The notes under the pieces are model-generated. The model ran no database searches. It was not told the origin of the DNA and worked only from the letters and a program-made list of their open reading frames with translations. DNA of 64,000 nt from Streptomyces sp. NBC_01497 (GTDB lineage: Bacteria > Actinomycetota > Actinomycetes > Streptomycetales > Streptomycetaceae): contig NZ_CP109427.1 of NCBI RefSeq assembly GCF_036250695.1, forward strand, positions 4,154,001 to 4,218,000. The letters run 5' to 3'. This document shows positions 16,860-28,447 of this stretch, one piece after another. Numbering within the stretch: position 1 is the first letter of the stretch; each line of letters starts with the position of its first letter. Position numbers and translations under genes: made by a program.

Positions 16860-17083
16860 GCCCGGTGGAGAACGGCAGCATGTTCCCCGCGCCCGCCCCT
16901 CCGAAGCCGGCCTCCGGCTGTGACGTCTGCGCCGCCTGTTTCCAGCAATGGCGGGAGGCGTCGGCCGCCGGACACCCTGCTTTCGACCGCTCCCATGCGG
17001 TGGACCTGGCCTTGGAGATCAGCCGGCATCCGCACCCCCGGGCGGAGGCCCGCGGTGGCTCGCTCCCGTCACGCGGGCGGTAG
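16856..17083 (+). CDS. Small Cys-rich protein (75 aa), unknown function
   Basis: GTG 16856 follows GAGGAGG with 8-nt spacing. The product has a CxxCxxC cluster at 22-28 (CDVCAACFQQWREAS) and a helical section with His residues (FDRSHAVDLALEISRHPHPR). Similar small CDVC-type proteins accompany XRE regulators in Streptomyces genomes (from recall). The Cys/His pattern could bind a metal. It overlaps the previous ORF by 4 nt and the next starts 2 nt after its stop. Confidence 0.72.
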   Translation: MSPVENGSMFPAPAPPKPASGCDVCAACFQQWREASAAGHPAFDRSHAVDLALEISRHPHPRAEARGGSLPSRGR

Positions 17084-17085
17084 CC

Positions 17086-17259
17086 ATGACCCAGTGCTGC
17101 AAGGGCGGCCACGACTTCCCCATCGAGGACGAGTACAGCGCGTACTGCCCGGAACACGGAGTCGAGTTGGTCTGGCACAGCCCGCACGATCCCGAACGGC
17201 CTCCGCACCCGCTGTACGCGGCCGTGGCCGAGCCGGACGCGCCCTCCCTCACCCCCTGA
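17086..17259 (+). CDS. Small Cys/His protein (57 aa), unknown function
   Basis: ATG 17086 lies 2 nt after the previous stop. The product starts MTQCCKGGHDFPIEDEYSAY and continues CPEHG; Cys4, Cys5, His9, Cys21 and His24 could form a zinc-ribbon-like site. The C-terminal half is Pro/His/Glu-rich. No enzyme motif. Likely part of the same transcript as its neighbours. No family assigned. Confidence 0.65.
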   Translation: MTQCCKGGHDFPIEDEYSAYCPEHGVELVWHSPHDPERPPHPLYAAVAEPDAPSLTP

Positions 17260-17395
17260 ACCGTTCCGAGCGGCGGCGGTCCCCTCACCGCGCCACCCGG
17301 AACGCTGAACCCCCGCCCCGGGCGTCACACCCCGGACAGGGCGAACACCCGGGGCGGTCCTTGCACCACAACGCGAAGAGAGAGGCAGAATCCGC

Positions 17396-17557
17396 ATGAG
17401 AACGACAGCAGCAGACGCGGGGAAGCACGGCGGCGAGCCGTCCGACAGGCCGTGGACGCCGTCCACTCCGCCCTCGCCCGACGGCTCGGGCCCCCAGGGC
17501 GGCGGCACCGGCAGCGGCGACGCGACCGGCAGCGGCGACAGCGGCGGCCAGAGCTGA
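17396..17557 (+). CDS. Candidate RiPP precursor-like peptide (53 aa) directly before a PIMT-like methyltransferase
   Basis: ATG 17396 follows AGAGAGGCAGAATCCGC, a clear ribosome-binding site, and the stop is 2 nt before the methyltransferase ATG. The N-terminal half is charged (MRTTAADAGKHGGEPSDRPW). The C-terminal half is Pro then Gly/Ser/Asp-rich, with Asp-Gly in SPDGSG and two GSGDxxG-like units. Asp-Gly and Asp-Ser are sites where isoaspartyl methyltransferase homologues act or form aspartimides. Small size, gene order and coupling fit a precursor of a PIMT-modified peptide such as the imiditides or the aspartimide-bearing graspetides. No ATP-grasp or lanthionine enzyme is present nearby. 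The modification is inference. Confidence 0.62.
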   Translation: MRTTAADAGKHGGEPSDRPWTPSTPPSPDGSGPQGGGTGSGDATGSGDSGGQS

Positions 17558-17559
17558 CC

Positions 17560-18681
17560 ATGCCGACCCCCGACACCACACGGGGCTACGCCGCGCTCGT
17601 CGAGTCTCTCGATGAGCGCGGCCTCCTGTCCCCGCAATGGCGCGCCGTGTGGCGCGAACTGCCCCGGCATCTCTTCATCCCGAGCGAGATCTGGCGGCAG
17701 GAGCCCGACCGCTGTGTGCCCGTCGAGCCCGACGGGTGGTGGCCGCTCGTCACCTCCGACGAGCCCGTCGTGATCCAGGTGGACGACGGCACGAAGGACG
17801 GCCCCGATATCGCCACGTCCTCCAACAGCAAGCCGTCCATGGTCGCGCTCATGCTCGGTCTGCTGGACCTCGATTCCTCGCACCGCGTCCTGGAGATCGG
17901 CACGGCCTCCGGGCACGTCGCCGCTCTGCTCGCGCGCCATCTCGGCGACGACGGCCGCGTGCACTCCATCGAACTGGACCCCGTGCTGGCGCGACTCGCG
18001 GCGGATCAGCTCGCCCGGGCGGGGCACGCGCCCCGGCTGCGGCAGGGCGACGGTGCCCTCGGCTGGCCGGAGGCCGCCCCGTTCGACCGGATCATCTCCA
18101 CCTGCGCCGTCCGCCGCGTCCCGCGAGCGTGGGTGGAGCAGGTGCGCCCGTACGGACACATCGTCTTTCCTCTCCATCGCGACTTCTGGAGCGGCGCCGT
18201 GGTGCGGCTGACGCGACGGCCGGACGGCACCGCCCGGGGGAGGTTTCACGGCGGTGCCTCGTACATGCTCATGCGTGCACATCGCGCGGGCGATGTCCCG
18301 GCCGTCGACACCTCGACGGCCCGCTTCTCCCCGGCCGCACTGGATCCGGCCGGCCTGCTCACCCTGGGGGCCGCTCTGTACATCGGCGAGATGCTGCCGG
18401 GGGTGTCCCTCCATCACGCGCGGACCGACGAGGGCGTGCGGGTGTGGGCCCAGGCCCGGGACGGGTCTGCGGCGACGGGGGTGGCCCACGAGGCGATCGC
18501 CTACGGACCGCGTGATCTGTGGCACGAGATCGCGGACGCGCACCGGGACTACGTGCACCAGGGCTCGCCCGGCGCTGAGGAGTTCGGTCTGACCGTCGCG
18601 GACGGACGGCATCACGTGTGGCTGGACGACCCGCGCAACGTGATCGGCGTCACCGCTCAACCTCCCCGCACGGGACGGTAG
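17560..18681 (+). CDS. Protein-L-isoaspartate O-methyltransferase-like SAM enzyme (peptide-maturation type)
   Basis: 373 residues from ATG 17560. It carries PIMT-family marks: PRHLFIP near 35-41, a SxxKPS substrate-loop equivalent (SNSKPSMVALML, 88-99) in place of the housekeeping ISQP, SAM motif I VLEIGTASGHVA (110-121), acidic motif SIELD (136-140) and IISTCAVRRVPRAWVEQVRP followed by GHIVFPL. Housekeeping Pcm is about 210-220 residues; this has about 150 extra C-terminal residues, as in PIMT homologues of RiPP clusters (FxLD and graspetide types). It uses S-adenosylmethionine to methylate a carboxylate; the likely target is the 53-residue peptide encoded 2 nt upstream. A repair role on general proteins cannot be excluded. 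Confidence 0.85.
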   Translation: MPTPDTTRGYAALVESLDERGLLSPQWRAVWRELPRHLFIPSEIWRQEPDRCVPVEPDGWWPLVTSDEPVVIQVDDGTKDGPDIATSSNSKPSMVALMLGLLDLDSSHRVLEIGTASGHVAALLARHLGDDGRVHSIELDPVLARLAADQLARAGHAPRLRQGDGALGWPEAAPFDRIISTCAVRRVPRAWVEQVRPYGHIVFPLHRDFWSGAVVRLTRRPDGTARGRFHGGASYMLMRAHRAGDVPAVDTSTARFSPAALDPAGLLTLGAALYIGEMLPGVSLHHARTDEGVRVWAQARDGSAATGVAHEAIAYGPRDLWHEIADAHRDYVHQGSPGAEEFGLTVADGRHHVWLDDPRNVIGVTAQPPRTGR

Positions 18682-18826
18682 GCGTTCGCCGGCCGCCCTG
18701 CCGGGGGCGGCTTCGAGAGGGACGGCGTCGCCGAGCCGTCTGTCCGGGGCCCCGGTTTCCCAGCGGGTTCGGGTCGCTCCGCATCCCTGAGGGGGAGGAG
18801 CGGGATTGCGAGAACCTCATACGCAG

Positions 18827-18860
18827 AAGGCCCGGTGGATCGTGAGATCCACCGGGCCTT
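18827..18860. terminator. Bidirectional hairpin between the methyltransferase gene and tRNA-Ile
   Basis: AAGGCCCGGTGGATC (18827-18841), loop GTGA, then the exact complement GATCCACCGGGCCTT (18846-18860). It lies between two convergent transcripts, so it can end both. Confidence 0.9.
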
Positions 18861-18881
18861 TGACCTGCATTCAGGTCGCGG

Positions 18882-18955
18882 TGGGGCTAATAGGATTTGA
18901 ACCTATGGCCTCATCCTTATCAGGGATGCGCTCTAACCAACTGAGCTATAGCCCC
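18882..18955 (-). tRNA. tRNA-Ile (anticodon GAT)
   Basis: The reverse strand reads GGGGCTATAGCTCAGTTGGT... with anticodon loop CTGATAA (GAT) and T-arm GGTTCAAATCC. The acceptor stem GGGGCTA/TAGCCCC pairs perfectly, and the discriminator is A. CCA is not encoded. It lies downstream of gyrA and the DUF3566 gene, transcribed leftwards, outside any rRNA operon. Confidence 0.97.
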
Positions 18956-19013
18956 GCGCTGCCCCTGAAGATTAGCGCACTTCAGGGCCAGTCCCAAAAT
19001 CGGTAAACGTCCC

Positions 19014-19679
19014 TCACTCGTCCTCGGCGAGAGTGAGCTCGACGCCACCCACGAAGCCCGCCGAGAGGTTGTAGATGAACGCGCCGAGCGTGCCGAGCGC
19101 TGTGGCGAGGACCACATCGATGACCGCGATGACGCCCGTGAACAGCAGGACGCGCGGGAGCGAGAGGAACGACTGGAGGTCGAATCCGTTGCTCTCGGTC
19201 GAGCCGGTCGCCTCGCTGATCGTCCCGCCGACGGTCGAGAAGACGCCCATGGCGTCCATGACCATCCACAGCACCGCCGCGGCGATCACCGTGCACACGC
19301 CGAGCGCGATCGAGAGCAGGAAGCTGACCTTCATCACCGACCACGGGTCGGCCTTCGAGACCCGGAGCCTGGCCTTGCGCGTGCGGGGCGTGGTGCGCGC
19401 GCCCGTGCGGGGCCTGCGCACCGCGTTGCCCGCGGCGGGACCATGGCCCGGGTTGCCGCCCTGCGTGCCGCTGTCCCCCGGCTGGGGATATGCCTGCGGC
19501 GGGTGGTACGGCTGGGCCGTCTGCTGCTGTTGCGGCTGCGGCTTCGAGCCGTACGCCTCGTACGGGGGCTGCTGCCCCCGGGTGTCCGTCACGGTAACCC
19601 CCTGGGAGTCCGTGGCAGAGCCACGGGCGCTGTTAGCTCCTGAAGAAGAGGCCGATCCGGCGCCCGTGGTTCCACTCAC
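19014..19679 (-). CDS. DUF3566 family membrane protein
   Basis: 221 residues from GTG 19677-19679, 3 bp after the gyrA stop, so co-transcribed with gyrase. Residues 1-105 are a Gly/Ser/Gln/Pro-rich hydrophilic region (QPQQQQTAQPYHPPQAYPQP). Then comes KARLRVSKADPWSVMKVSFL and two transmembrane helices (about 118-142 and 180-208). This is the usual DUF3566 arrangement next to gyrA in actinobacteria. The protein is thought to be membrane-bound with a cytoplasmic N-terminus; function unknown. Confidence 0.93.
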   Translation of the reverse strand: MSGTTGAGSASSSGANSARGSATDSQGVTVTDTRGQQPPYEAYGSKPQPQQQQTAQPYHPPQAYPQPGDSGTQGGNPGHGPAAGNAVRRPRTGARTTPRTRKARLRVSKADPWSVMKVSFLLSIALGVCTVIAAAVLWMVMDAMGVFSTVGGTISEATGSTESNGFDLQSFLSLPRVLLFTGVIAVIDVVLATALGTLGAFIYNLSAGFVGGVELTLAEDE

Positions 19680-19682
19680 GCT

Positions 19683-22316
19683 CTACTCCTCGTGCTCCCC
19701 GGCCGAAGGCTCATTGCCCTCGGCCTTCTCGGCCCCGGCGGCCGCGGTGATCTCGGGGGCCTCGTCCCCTTCGACCTCCTCGGCCTCGCGGCCTGCCTCG
19801 GCGTTGCGCGCGATCCCGACCACGGCATCGCGTTTGCCCAGGTTGATCAGCTGGACACCCATGGTGTCACGGCCTGTCTCCCGGACTTCGTTGACTCGCG
19901 TGCGAATCACACCGCCGCCCAGGGTGATGGCGAGGATCTCGTCGGTCTCCTCGACCACCAGCGCCCCGACCAGCAAGCCCCGGTCCTCCACGATCTTGGC
20001 TGCCTTGATGCCGAGGCCGCCGCGACCCTGAACGCGGTACTCGTCCACATTGGTCCGCTTCGCGTAACCGCCGTCGGTGGCGGTGAACACGAACGTACCG
20101 GGCCTGACCACATTCATCGAGAGGAGTTCGTCCCCTTCCCGGAAACTCATCCCCTTCACCCCGGATGTCGCACGGCCCATGGGCCGCAGCGCGTCGTCCG
20201 TCGCCGTGAACCGGATCGACTGGGCCTTCCTGCTGATGAGCAGCAGGTCGTCCTCCGCCGACACCAGTTCCGCGCCGATCAGTTCGTCGTCCCGGCCGTC
20301 CTCCGTCTCCCGGAGGTTGATCGCGATGACGCCACCCGAACGCGGTGAATCGTAGTCCTTCAGCGAGGTCTTCTTGACCAGGCCGGCCTTCGTGGCCAGA
20401 ACCAGGTAGGGGGCCGCCTGGTAGTCGCGGATCGCGAGGATCTCGGCGATCTGCTCGTCGGGCTGGAAGGCCAGGAGGTTCGCCACGTGCTGGCCGCGCG
20501 CCTCGCGTCCGGCATCGGGCAGTTCGTACGCCTTCGCGCGGTAGACGCGGCCCTTGTTGGTGAAGAACAGCAGCCAGTGGTGGGTCGTCGACACGAAGAA
20601 GTGGTCGACGATGTCGTCCTCCTTCAGCTTCGTGCCGCGTACGCCCTTGCCGCCACGCTTCTGCGAGCGGTAGTCGTCCGTCTTCGTGCGCTTCACGTAG
20701 CCGCCACGGGTGATCGTGACGACGATGTCCTCTTCGGCGATCAGGTCCTCGATGGACATGTCACCGTCGAAGGGCACGAGCTTGGAGCGCCGGTCGTCGC
20801 CGTACTTCTCGACGATGACGGCCAGTTCCTCGCGGACGATGGCGCGCTGCCGCTCCTCGGAGGCCAGGATCGCGTTGTACTCGCGGATCTTGGCTTCGAG
20901 TTCGTCGTGCTCGGCGACGATCTTCTGCCGCTCCAGGGCGGCGAGGCGGCGCAGCTGCATCTCCAGGATCGCGTTGGCCTGGATCTCGTCGATCTCCAGC
21001 AGGCCCATCAGGCCCGTGCGCGCGACGTCGACCGTCTCACTGCGCCGGATCAGCGCGATGACGTCGTCGATCGCGTCGAGCGCCTTGAGCAGGCCGCGCA
21101 GGATGTGCGCCCGCTCCTCCGCCTTGCGCAGACGGAAGCGCGTACGGCGGACGATGACCTCGATCTGGTGCGCCACCCAGTGCCGGATGAACGCGTCGAG
21201 CGAAAGGGTGCGCGGCACGCCGTCGACGAGCGCCAGCATGTTGGCGCCGAAGTTCGACTGCAGGTCGGTGTGCTTGTACAGGTTGTTCAGGACGACCTTG
21301 GCGACCGCGTCCCGCTTGAGGACGATCACCAGTCGCTGGCCCGTGCGCGAGGACGTCTCGTCACGGACGTCGGCGATGCCGCCGACCCTGCCGTCCTTCA
21401 CCAGGTCGGCGATCTTCTGCGCGAGGTTGTCCGGGTTGGTCTGGTACGGGAGTTCCGTGACGACCAGGCACTGCCTGTTCTGGATCTCCTCGACCTCGAC
21501 CACCGCGCGCATCGTGATCGAGCCGCGGCCCGTACGGTACGTCTCCTCGATGCCCTTGCGGCCCACGACCAGCGCGCCGGTCGGGAAGTCCGGGCCCTTG
21601 ATCCGCTCGATCAGGGCCTCAAGCAGCTCGTCGGGGGTGGCCTCCGGGTGCTCCAGCGCCCACTGGGCGCCGGCCGCGACCTCCCGCAGGTTGTGCGGGG
21701 GGATGTTCGTGGCCATCCCGACGGCGATACCGGCGGAGCCGTTGATCAGCAGGTTCGGGAACCGCGCCGGCAGGACCGTCGGCTCCTGGTTGCGGCCGTC
21801 GTAGTTGTCCGTGAAGTTGACGGTCTCCTCGTCGATGTCACGGAGCATCTCCATCGACAGCGGCATCATCTTGCACTCGGTGTACCGCATGGCCGCGGCC
21901 GGGTCGTTGCCCGGAGAACCGAAGTTGCCGTTGGAGTCGACGAGCGGCATCCGCATCGACCAGGGCTGCGCGAGACGGACCAGGGCGTCGTAGATCGACG
22001 AGTCGCCGTGCGGGTGGTACGTACCCATGACGTCGCCGACGACGCGCGCGCACTTGTAGAAGCCGCGCTCCGGCCGGTATCCGCCGTCGTACATCGCGTA
22101 CAGCACGCGGCGGTGCACGGGCTTGAGCCCGTCCCGTACGTCGGGCAGCGCGCGCGAGACGATGACGGACATCGCGTAGTCGAGGTAGGAGCGCTGCATC
22201 TCCGTTTCGAGCCCGATGGGCTCCACGCGCAGCGCCAGGCCTTCCACGGCGGTCCCGTCGGGCAGGACGGGGCCGTCGGCGTTCTCTGGCGTGTCAGGGG
22301 TGTTCTCGTCGGCCAT
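19683..22316 (-). CDS. gyrA: DNA gyrase subunit A
   Basis: 877 residues from ATG 22314-22316. GyrA breaks and rejoins DNA within the A2B2 gyrase that introduces negative supercoils. Visible features: the quinolone-determining region [14 protein letters not shown] with Ser and Asp at the usual resistance positions, so not a resistant allele; catalytic Tyr in [10 protein letters not shown]; the GyrA box QKRGGKG in the C-terminal wrapping domain; and an acidic tail after about residue 830 ([18 protein letters not shown]). Length is normal for the genus. It follows gyrB across a 139-bp gap. Confidence 0.98.
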   Translation of the reverse strand: MADENTPDTPENADGPVLPDGTAVEGLALRVEPIGLETEMQRSYLDYAMSVIVSRALPDVRDGLKPVHRRVLYAMYDGGYRPERGFYKCARVVGDVMGTYHPHGDSSIYDALVRLAQPWSMRMPLVDSNGNFGSPGNDPAAAMRYTECKMMPLSMEMLRDIDEETVNFTDNYDGRNQEPTVLPARFPNLLINGSAGIAVGMATNIPPHNLREVAAGAQWALEHPEATPDELLEALIERIKGPDFPTGALVVGRKGIEETYRTGRGSITMRAVVEVEEIQNRQCLVVTELPYQTNPDNLAQKIADLVKDGRVGGIADVRDETSSRTGQRLVIVLKRDAVAKVVLNNLYKHTDLQSNFGANMLALVDGVPRTLSLDAFIRHWVAHQIEVIVRRTRFRLRKAEERAHILRGLLKALDAIDDVIALIRRSETVDVARTGLMGLLEIDEIQANAILEMQLRRLAALERQKIVAEHDELEAKIREYNAILASEERQRAIVREELAVIVEKYGDDRRSKLVPFDGDMSIEDLIAEEDIVVTITRGGYVKRTKTDDYRSQKRGGKGVRGTKLKEDDIVDHFFVSTTHHWLLFFTNKGRVYRAKAYELPDAGREARGQHVANLLAFQPDEQIAEILAIRDYQAAPYLVLATKAGLVKKTSLKDYDSPRSGGVIAINLRETEDGRDDELIGAELVSAEDDLLLISRKAQSIRFTATDDALRPMGRATSGVKGMSFREGDELLSMNVVRPGTFVFTATDGGYAKRTNVDEYRVQGRGGLGIKAAKIVEDRGLLVGALVVEETDEILAITLGGGVIRTRVNEVRETGRDTMGVQLINLGKRDAVVGIARNAEAGREAEEVEGDEAPEITAAAGAEKAEGNEPSAGEHEE

Positions 22317-22455
22317 TTCTGGTCAGTGTTCCTTTCGGCCTGTACGGATACGAGGGCCTGTACGACGGCCTGTTCGGTGCCGCGGCTCGGGACGCCGCCG
22401 GTGACGCCACCCGGGCGCCACCGGAGCCGTCACGGGGACGGAGTCCGCACGCCGC

Positions 22456-25567
<3,112 letters not shown>

Positions 25568-25696
25568 GGTCAGCTGCGGATGTCCCCGCGACCGGGTCAG
25601 CCGTAGGTGTCTCTGCGGCCCGATCAACCACAGGTGCGGCCCGGTGAGCCGTAGGTGTCCCCGCGGCCCGGTCAGCCGTAGGTGTCGCCAGGGCCC
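25568..25696. repeat. 27-bp tandem repeats that copy the 3' end of the DUF721 gene
   Basis: Five units of a degenerate 27-bp sequence lie side by side (about 25568-25593, 25594-25621, 25622-25642, 25643-25669, 25670-25696). Read leftwards, the unit contains GACACCTACGGCTGACC, that is the last codons (Asp-Thr-Tyr-Gly) and stop codon of the DUF721 gene. The gene ends within the rightmost unit, and the other four continue downstream, most keeping a TGA at the same position. Coordinates are good to a base or two. Confidence 0.8.
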
Positions 25697-26238
25697 CGGC
25701 TGCCGGGCGCGCGCAACCGCCCGTAGCGCTGGGGTGGGCCACTCGGGCCCAGCACCTTGATCAGCCGTACCGTGCCGTGCCCCAGATCCTCGTTCAGCCG
25801 GGCCAGCAGCCGCGGTGCCAGCAGTCGCAGCTGGGTCGCCCACGCCGTCGAGTCGCACAGGACCGTCAGCACGCGTTCGTCGTGCCCCTCGTCGAACCGC
25901 TCCGGCACGCAGTGCTTCGCCAACTCCTCGCCGACGATCTCGGACCAGCGCCCCATCACTCCGCCGACCGCCGCCGGTGCCTCCCAACCACGTTCCGTGA
26001 TCAGTCTGTTGATGGCAGCGCCCAGGGGCAGCGGATCGCGTCCGTCGGCCCGCGCACCGGACCTGAGGCCGCCGCGACGGGCCTGCTTGCGGTCCCGAAC
26101 GGCGTCCCCGCGCGCCCTCGCCTGCTCACGGGCAGCCTTGAGCGCCACCCGCGCCAGGTCGACGCCGGACGGCTCGACGCCCCCCGCGCCGGGAGGCTTG
26201 CCCTCCGCAGTGCCGATGTCGCTTCCTTCACCGCTCAC
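25672..26238 (-). CDS. DUF721 (DciA-like) protein
   Basis: 188 residues, overlapping the end of recF by 4 nt. The DUF721 domain is in the C-terminal half: [40 protein letters not shown] and [20 protein letters not shown] followed by [13 protein letters not shown]. The N-terminal part is charged and disordered. DUF721 proteins include DciA, the replicative-helicase loader of many bacteria, and the place next to recF/dnaN/dnaA fits; the mycobacterial homologue sits at the same location. The 3' end lies in a 27-bp tandem repeat. Confidence 0.93.
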   Translation of the reverse strand: MSGEGSDIGTAEGKPPGAGGVEPSGVDLARVALKAAREQARARGDAVRDRKQARRGGLRSGARADGRDPLPLGAAINRLITERGWEAPAAVGGVMGRWSEIVGEELAKHCVPERFDEGHDERVLTVLCDSTAWATQLRLLAPRLLARLNEDLGHGTVRLIKVLGPSGPPQRYGRLRAPGSRGPGDTYG

Positions 26239-27389
26239 AGCCGCTCCACCGCACCGTCCGCCACCGAGAACCGCGTCCCACTGAGCACCCCCGGAACGTC
26301 GTCGTCCACCGCCGCCGTCACGAGCACCTGCTCACCGTGTGCCACCAACTCCGCCAGCCGCTCCCGCCGCCGTACATCGAGTTCGGCGAAGACGTCGTCC
26401 AGCACCAGCACCGGCTCGTTTCCCTCCGCCCGCAGCAGCTCGTACGAGGCGAGCCGCAGGGCCAGCGCGAACGACCAGGACTCGCCATGGCTCGCGTACC
26501 CCTTCGCCGGCAGCTCCCCGAGCTTCAGCACCAGGTCGTCACGGTGCGGCCCGACGAGCGTCACCCCGCGCTCGACCTCCTGCGTCCGCACGGAGGCCAG
26601 CGCCGCGAGCAGTTGCTCGTACAGCTGCTCACGGACCGGCGCCGGGGCACTCGTCCCCTCGCCCTCGGCGCCCGCCTCGTTCGCCGCCGAGGACCGGTAC
26701 TCCAGGACCAGCGGACCGCCGCCCGGCGCCACATCGCTGTACGCCTTGTCCGCCAGCGGCCCGAGGACCGCGACCAGATCAGCCCGCTGCGCCAGCACCT
26801 CCGCGCCCACCCGCGCGAGGTGCTGGTCCCACACATCGAGTGTGGAGAGGTCCATTCCGCGTCCGCCGTGCCGCCGGGCCATCGCCGCCGACTTGAGCAG
26901 CGTGTTCCGCTGCTTGAGCACCCTGTCGTAGTCCGATCGCACACCCCCCATGCGCGGCACCCGCGCCGTCACCAGCTCGTCCAGGAACCGCCGGCGCTCG
27001 CCCGGGTCCCCCTTCACCAGCGCCAGGTCCTCCGGCGCGAACAGCACCGTCCGGACGATCCCCAGCACATCGCGCGGCCGCACCTGCGAGGAGCGGTTGA
27101 TCCTGGCGCGGTTGGCCCGGCCCGGATTCAGCTCCATCTCCACCAGCTGTGAACGCTCGCCCTGCGTCACCGCCGCCCGGATCACCGCACGCTCCGCGCC
27201 GGCCCTGACCAGCGGTGCGTCCGATGACACCCTATGACTACCCAGAGTAGCCAGGTATCCAACCGCCTCGACCAGATTCGTCTTCCCCTGGCCGTTCGCC
27301 CCCACGAAAACGGAGACGCCCGGACCGAGAGGCACCTCGATCCGGGCGTACGACCGGAAATCAGCCAGCGACAGATGCGTGACGTGCAT
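26235..27389 (-). CDS. recF: DNA replication and repair protein RecF
   Basis: 384 residues from ATG 27387-27389. N-terminal [20 protein letters not shown] and Walker [10 protein letters not shown] at 30-38 are diagnostic. The ABC signature region and Walker B ([11 protein letters not shown]) lie near the C-terminus. RecF binds gapped DNA and helps RecOR load RecA at stalled forks. It follows gnd after about 60 bp and overlaps DUF721 by 4 nt, which indicates one leftward transcript. Confidence 0.97.
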   Translation of the reverse strand: MHVTHLSLADFRSYARIEVPLGPGVSVFVGANGQGKTNLVEAVGYLATLGSHRVSSDAPLVRAGAERAVIRAAVTQGERSQLVEMELNPGRANRARINRSSQVRPRDVLGIVRTVLFAPEDLALVKGDPGERRRFLDELVTARVPRMGGVRSDYDRVLKQRNTLLKSAAMARRHGGRGMDLSTLDVWDQHLARVGAEVLAQRADLVAVLGPLADKAYSDVAPGGGPLVLEYRSSAANEAGAEGEGTSAPAPVREQLYEQLLAALASVRTQEVERGVTLVGPHRDDLVLKLGELPAKGYASHGESWSFALALRLASYELLRAEGNEPVLVLDDVFAELDVRRRERLAELVAHGEQVLVTAAVDDDVPGVLSGTRFSVADGAVERL

Positions 27390-27450
27390 GGATGTGCGCC
27401 GGCCTCCCGGGAACGACCGCCGTCCGGCCGCTCACCGGGCAGCGGTCCGA

Positions 27451-28371
27451 CTACTTGTCGGACTTCTTGGACTTCTTCATCGCCTTCGCCTCCGCGGCGT
27501 TGGCCTCGACGGCGTGGCCGCCGAACTGGTTACGCAGAGCGGCGATCATCTTCATCTGCGGGGAGTCATCCTGCCGCGAGGAGAACCGCGCGAACAGCGA
27601 CGCCGTGATCGCGGGCAGCGGGACCGCGTGGTCGATCGCCGCCTCCACCGTCCACCGGCCCTCGCCGGAGTCCTCCGCGAAACCCCTCAGCTGCTCCAGG
27701 TGCTCGTCGTCGTCGAGCGCGTTGACCGCCAGGTCCAGCAGCCAGGACCGGATGACCGTGCCCTCCTGCCAGGAGCGGTACACCTCGCGCACGTCCGTGA
27801 CCGAGCCGACCTTCTCCAGCAGCTCCCAGCCCTCGGCGTACGCCTGCATCATGGCGTACTCGATGCCGTTGTGGACCATCTTCGCGAAGTGGCCGGCACC
27901 CACCTTGCCCGCGTGCACGGCGCCGAAGTCGCCCTCGGGCTTGAGCGAGTCGAAGATCGGCTGGGCCTTCGCGACGTCATCCGGCGTACCGCCGTACATC
28001 AGCGCGTAGCCGTTCTTGAGGCCCCAGACACCGCCGGAGACACCGCAGTCGACGAAACCGATGCCCTTGATGCCGAGCTCGACCGCGTGCCGCTCGTCGT
28101 CCGTCCAGCGCGAGTTGCCACCGTCCACGACGACGTCACCGGGGGACATCAGGTCGGCCAGCTCGTCGATCGTGGACTGCGTGGCGGCGCCCGCGGGCAC
28201 CATCACCCACACGACGCGCGGGCCCTTCAGCGTGTCCACAAGCTCCTTGAGGCTGTGCACATCCGCGATGTCGGGGTTGCGGTCGTACCCGATGACGGTG
28301 TGGCCAGCGCCGCGAAGACGCTCGCGCATGTTGCCGCCCATCTTGCCGAGACCGATGAGACCGAGCTCCAT
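27451..28371 (-). CDS. gnd: 6-phosphogluconate dehydrogenase, decarboxylating (short form)
   Basis: 306 residues from ATG 28369-28371. Rossmann motif GLGKMGGNM at 7-15, substrate motif DGGNSRWTDD, GCGVSGG-type loop (here DCGVSGGVWG) and the catalytic Lys/His section KVGAGHFAKMVHNGIEY are present. About 300 residues marks the short, dimer/tetramer type. It converts 6-phosphogluconate to ribulose 5-phosphate and CO2. The Lys-rich end (AKAMKKSKKSDK) is a usual feature. A position between dnaN and recF is typical of Streptomyces. Confidence 0.96.
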   Translation of the reverse strand: MELGLIGLGKMGGNMRERLRGAGHTVIGYDRNPDIADVHSLKELVDTLKGPRVVWVMVPAGAATQSTIDELADLMSPGDVVVDGGNSRWTDDERHAVELGIKGIGFVDCGVSGGVWGLKNGYALMYGGTPDDVAKAQPIFDSLKPEGDFGAVHAGKVGAGHFAKMVHNGIEYAMMQAYAEGWELLEKVGSVTDVREVYRSWQEGTVIRSWLLDLAVNALDDDEHLEQLRGFAEDSGEGRWTVEAAIDHAVPLPAITASLFARFSSRQDDSPQMKMIAALRNQFGGHAVEANAAEAKAMKKSKKSDK

Positions 28372-28447
28372 CAGGGAATCCTTAACGTCGTGGCGATGCG
28401 TACCCGCGGCTGAGCCTACGCCGCAGGGCCCCGGCTCACCTGCGGGG

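Noticed and set aside
3038..18955. tRNA-Ala and tRNA-Ile as parts of an rRNA operon spacer
   Set aside because: No 16S, 23S or 5S sequence nearby; they are lone genes near gyrA as in other Streptomyces.
25568..25696. CRISPR-like array
   Set aside because: Units are contiguous without spacers and unequal in length, with no cas genes.
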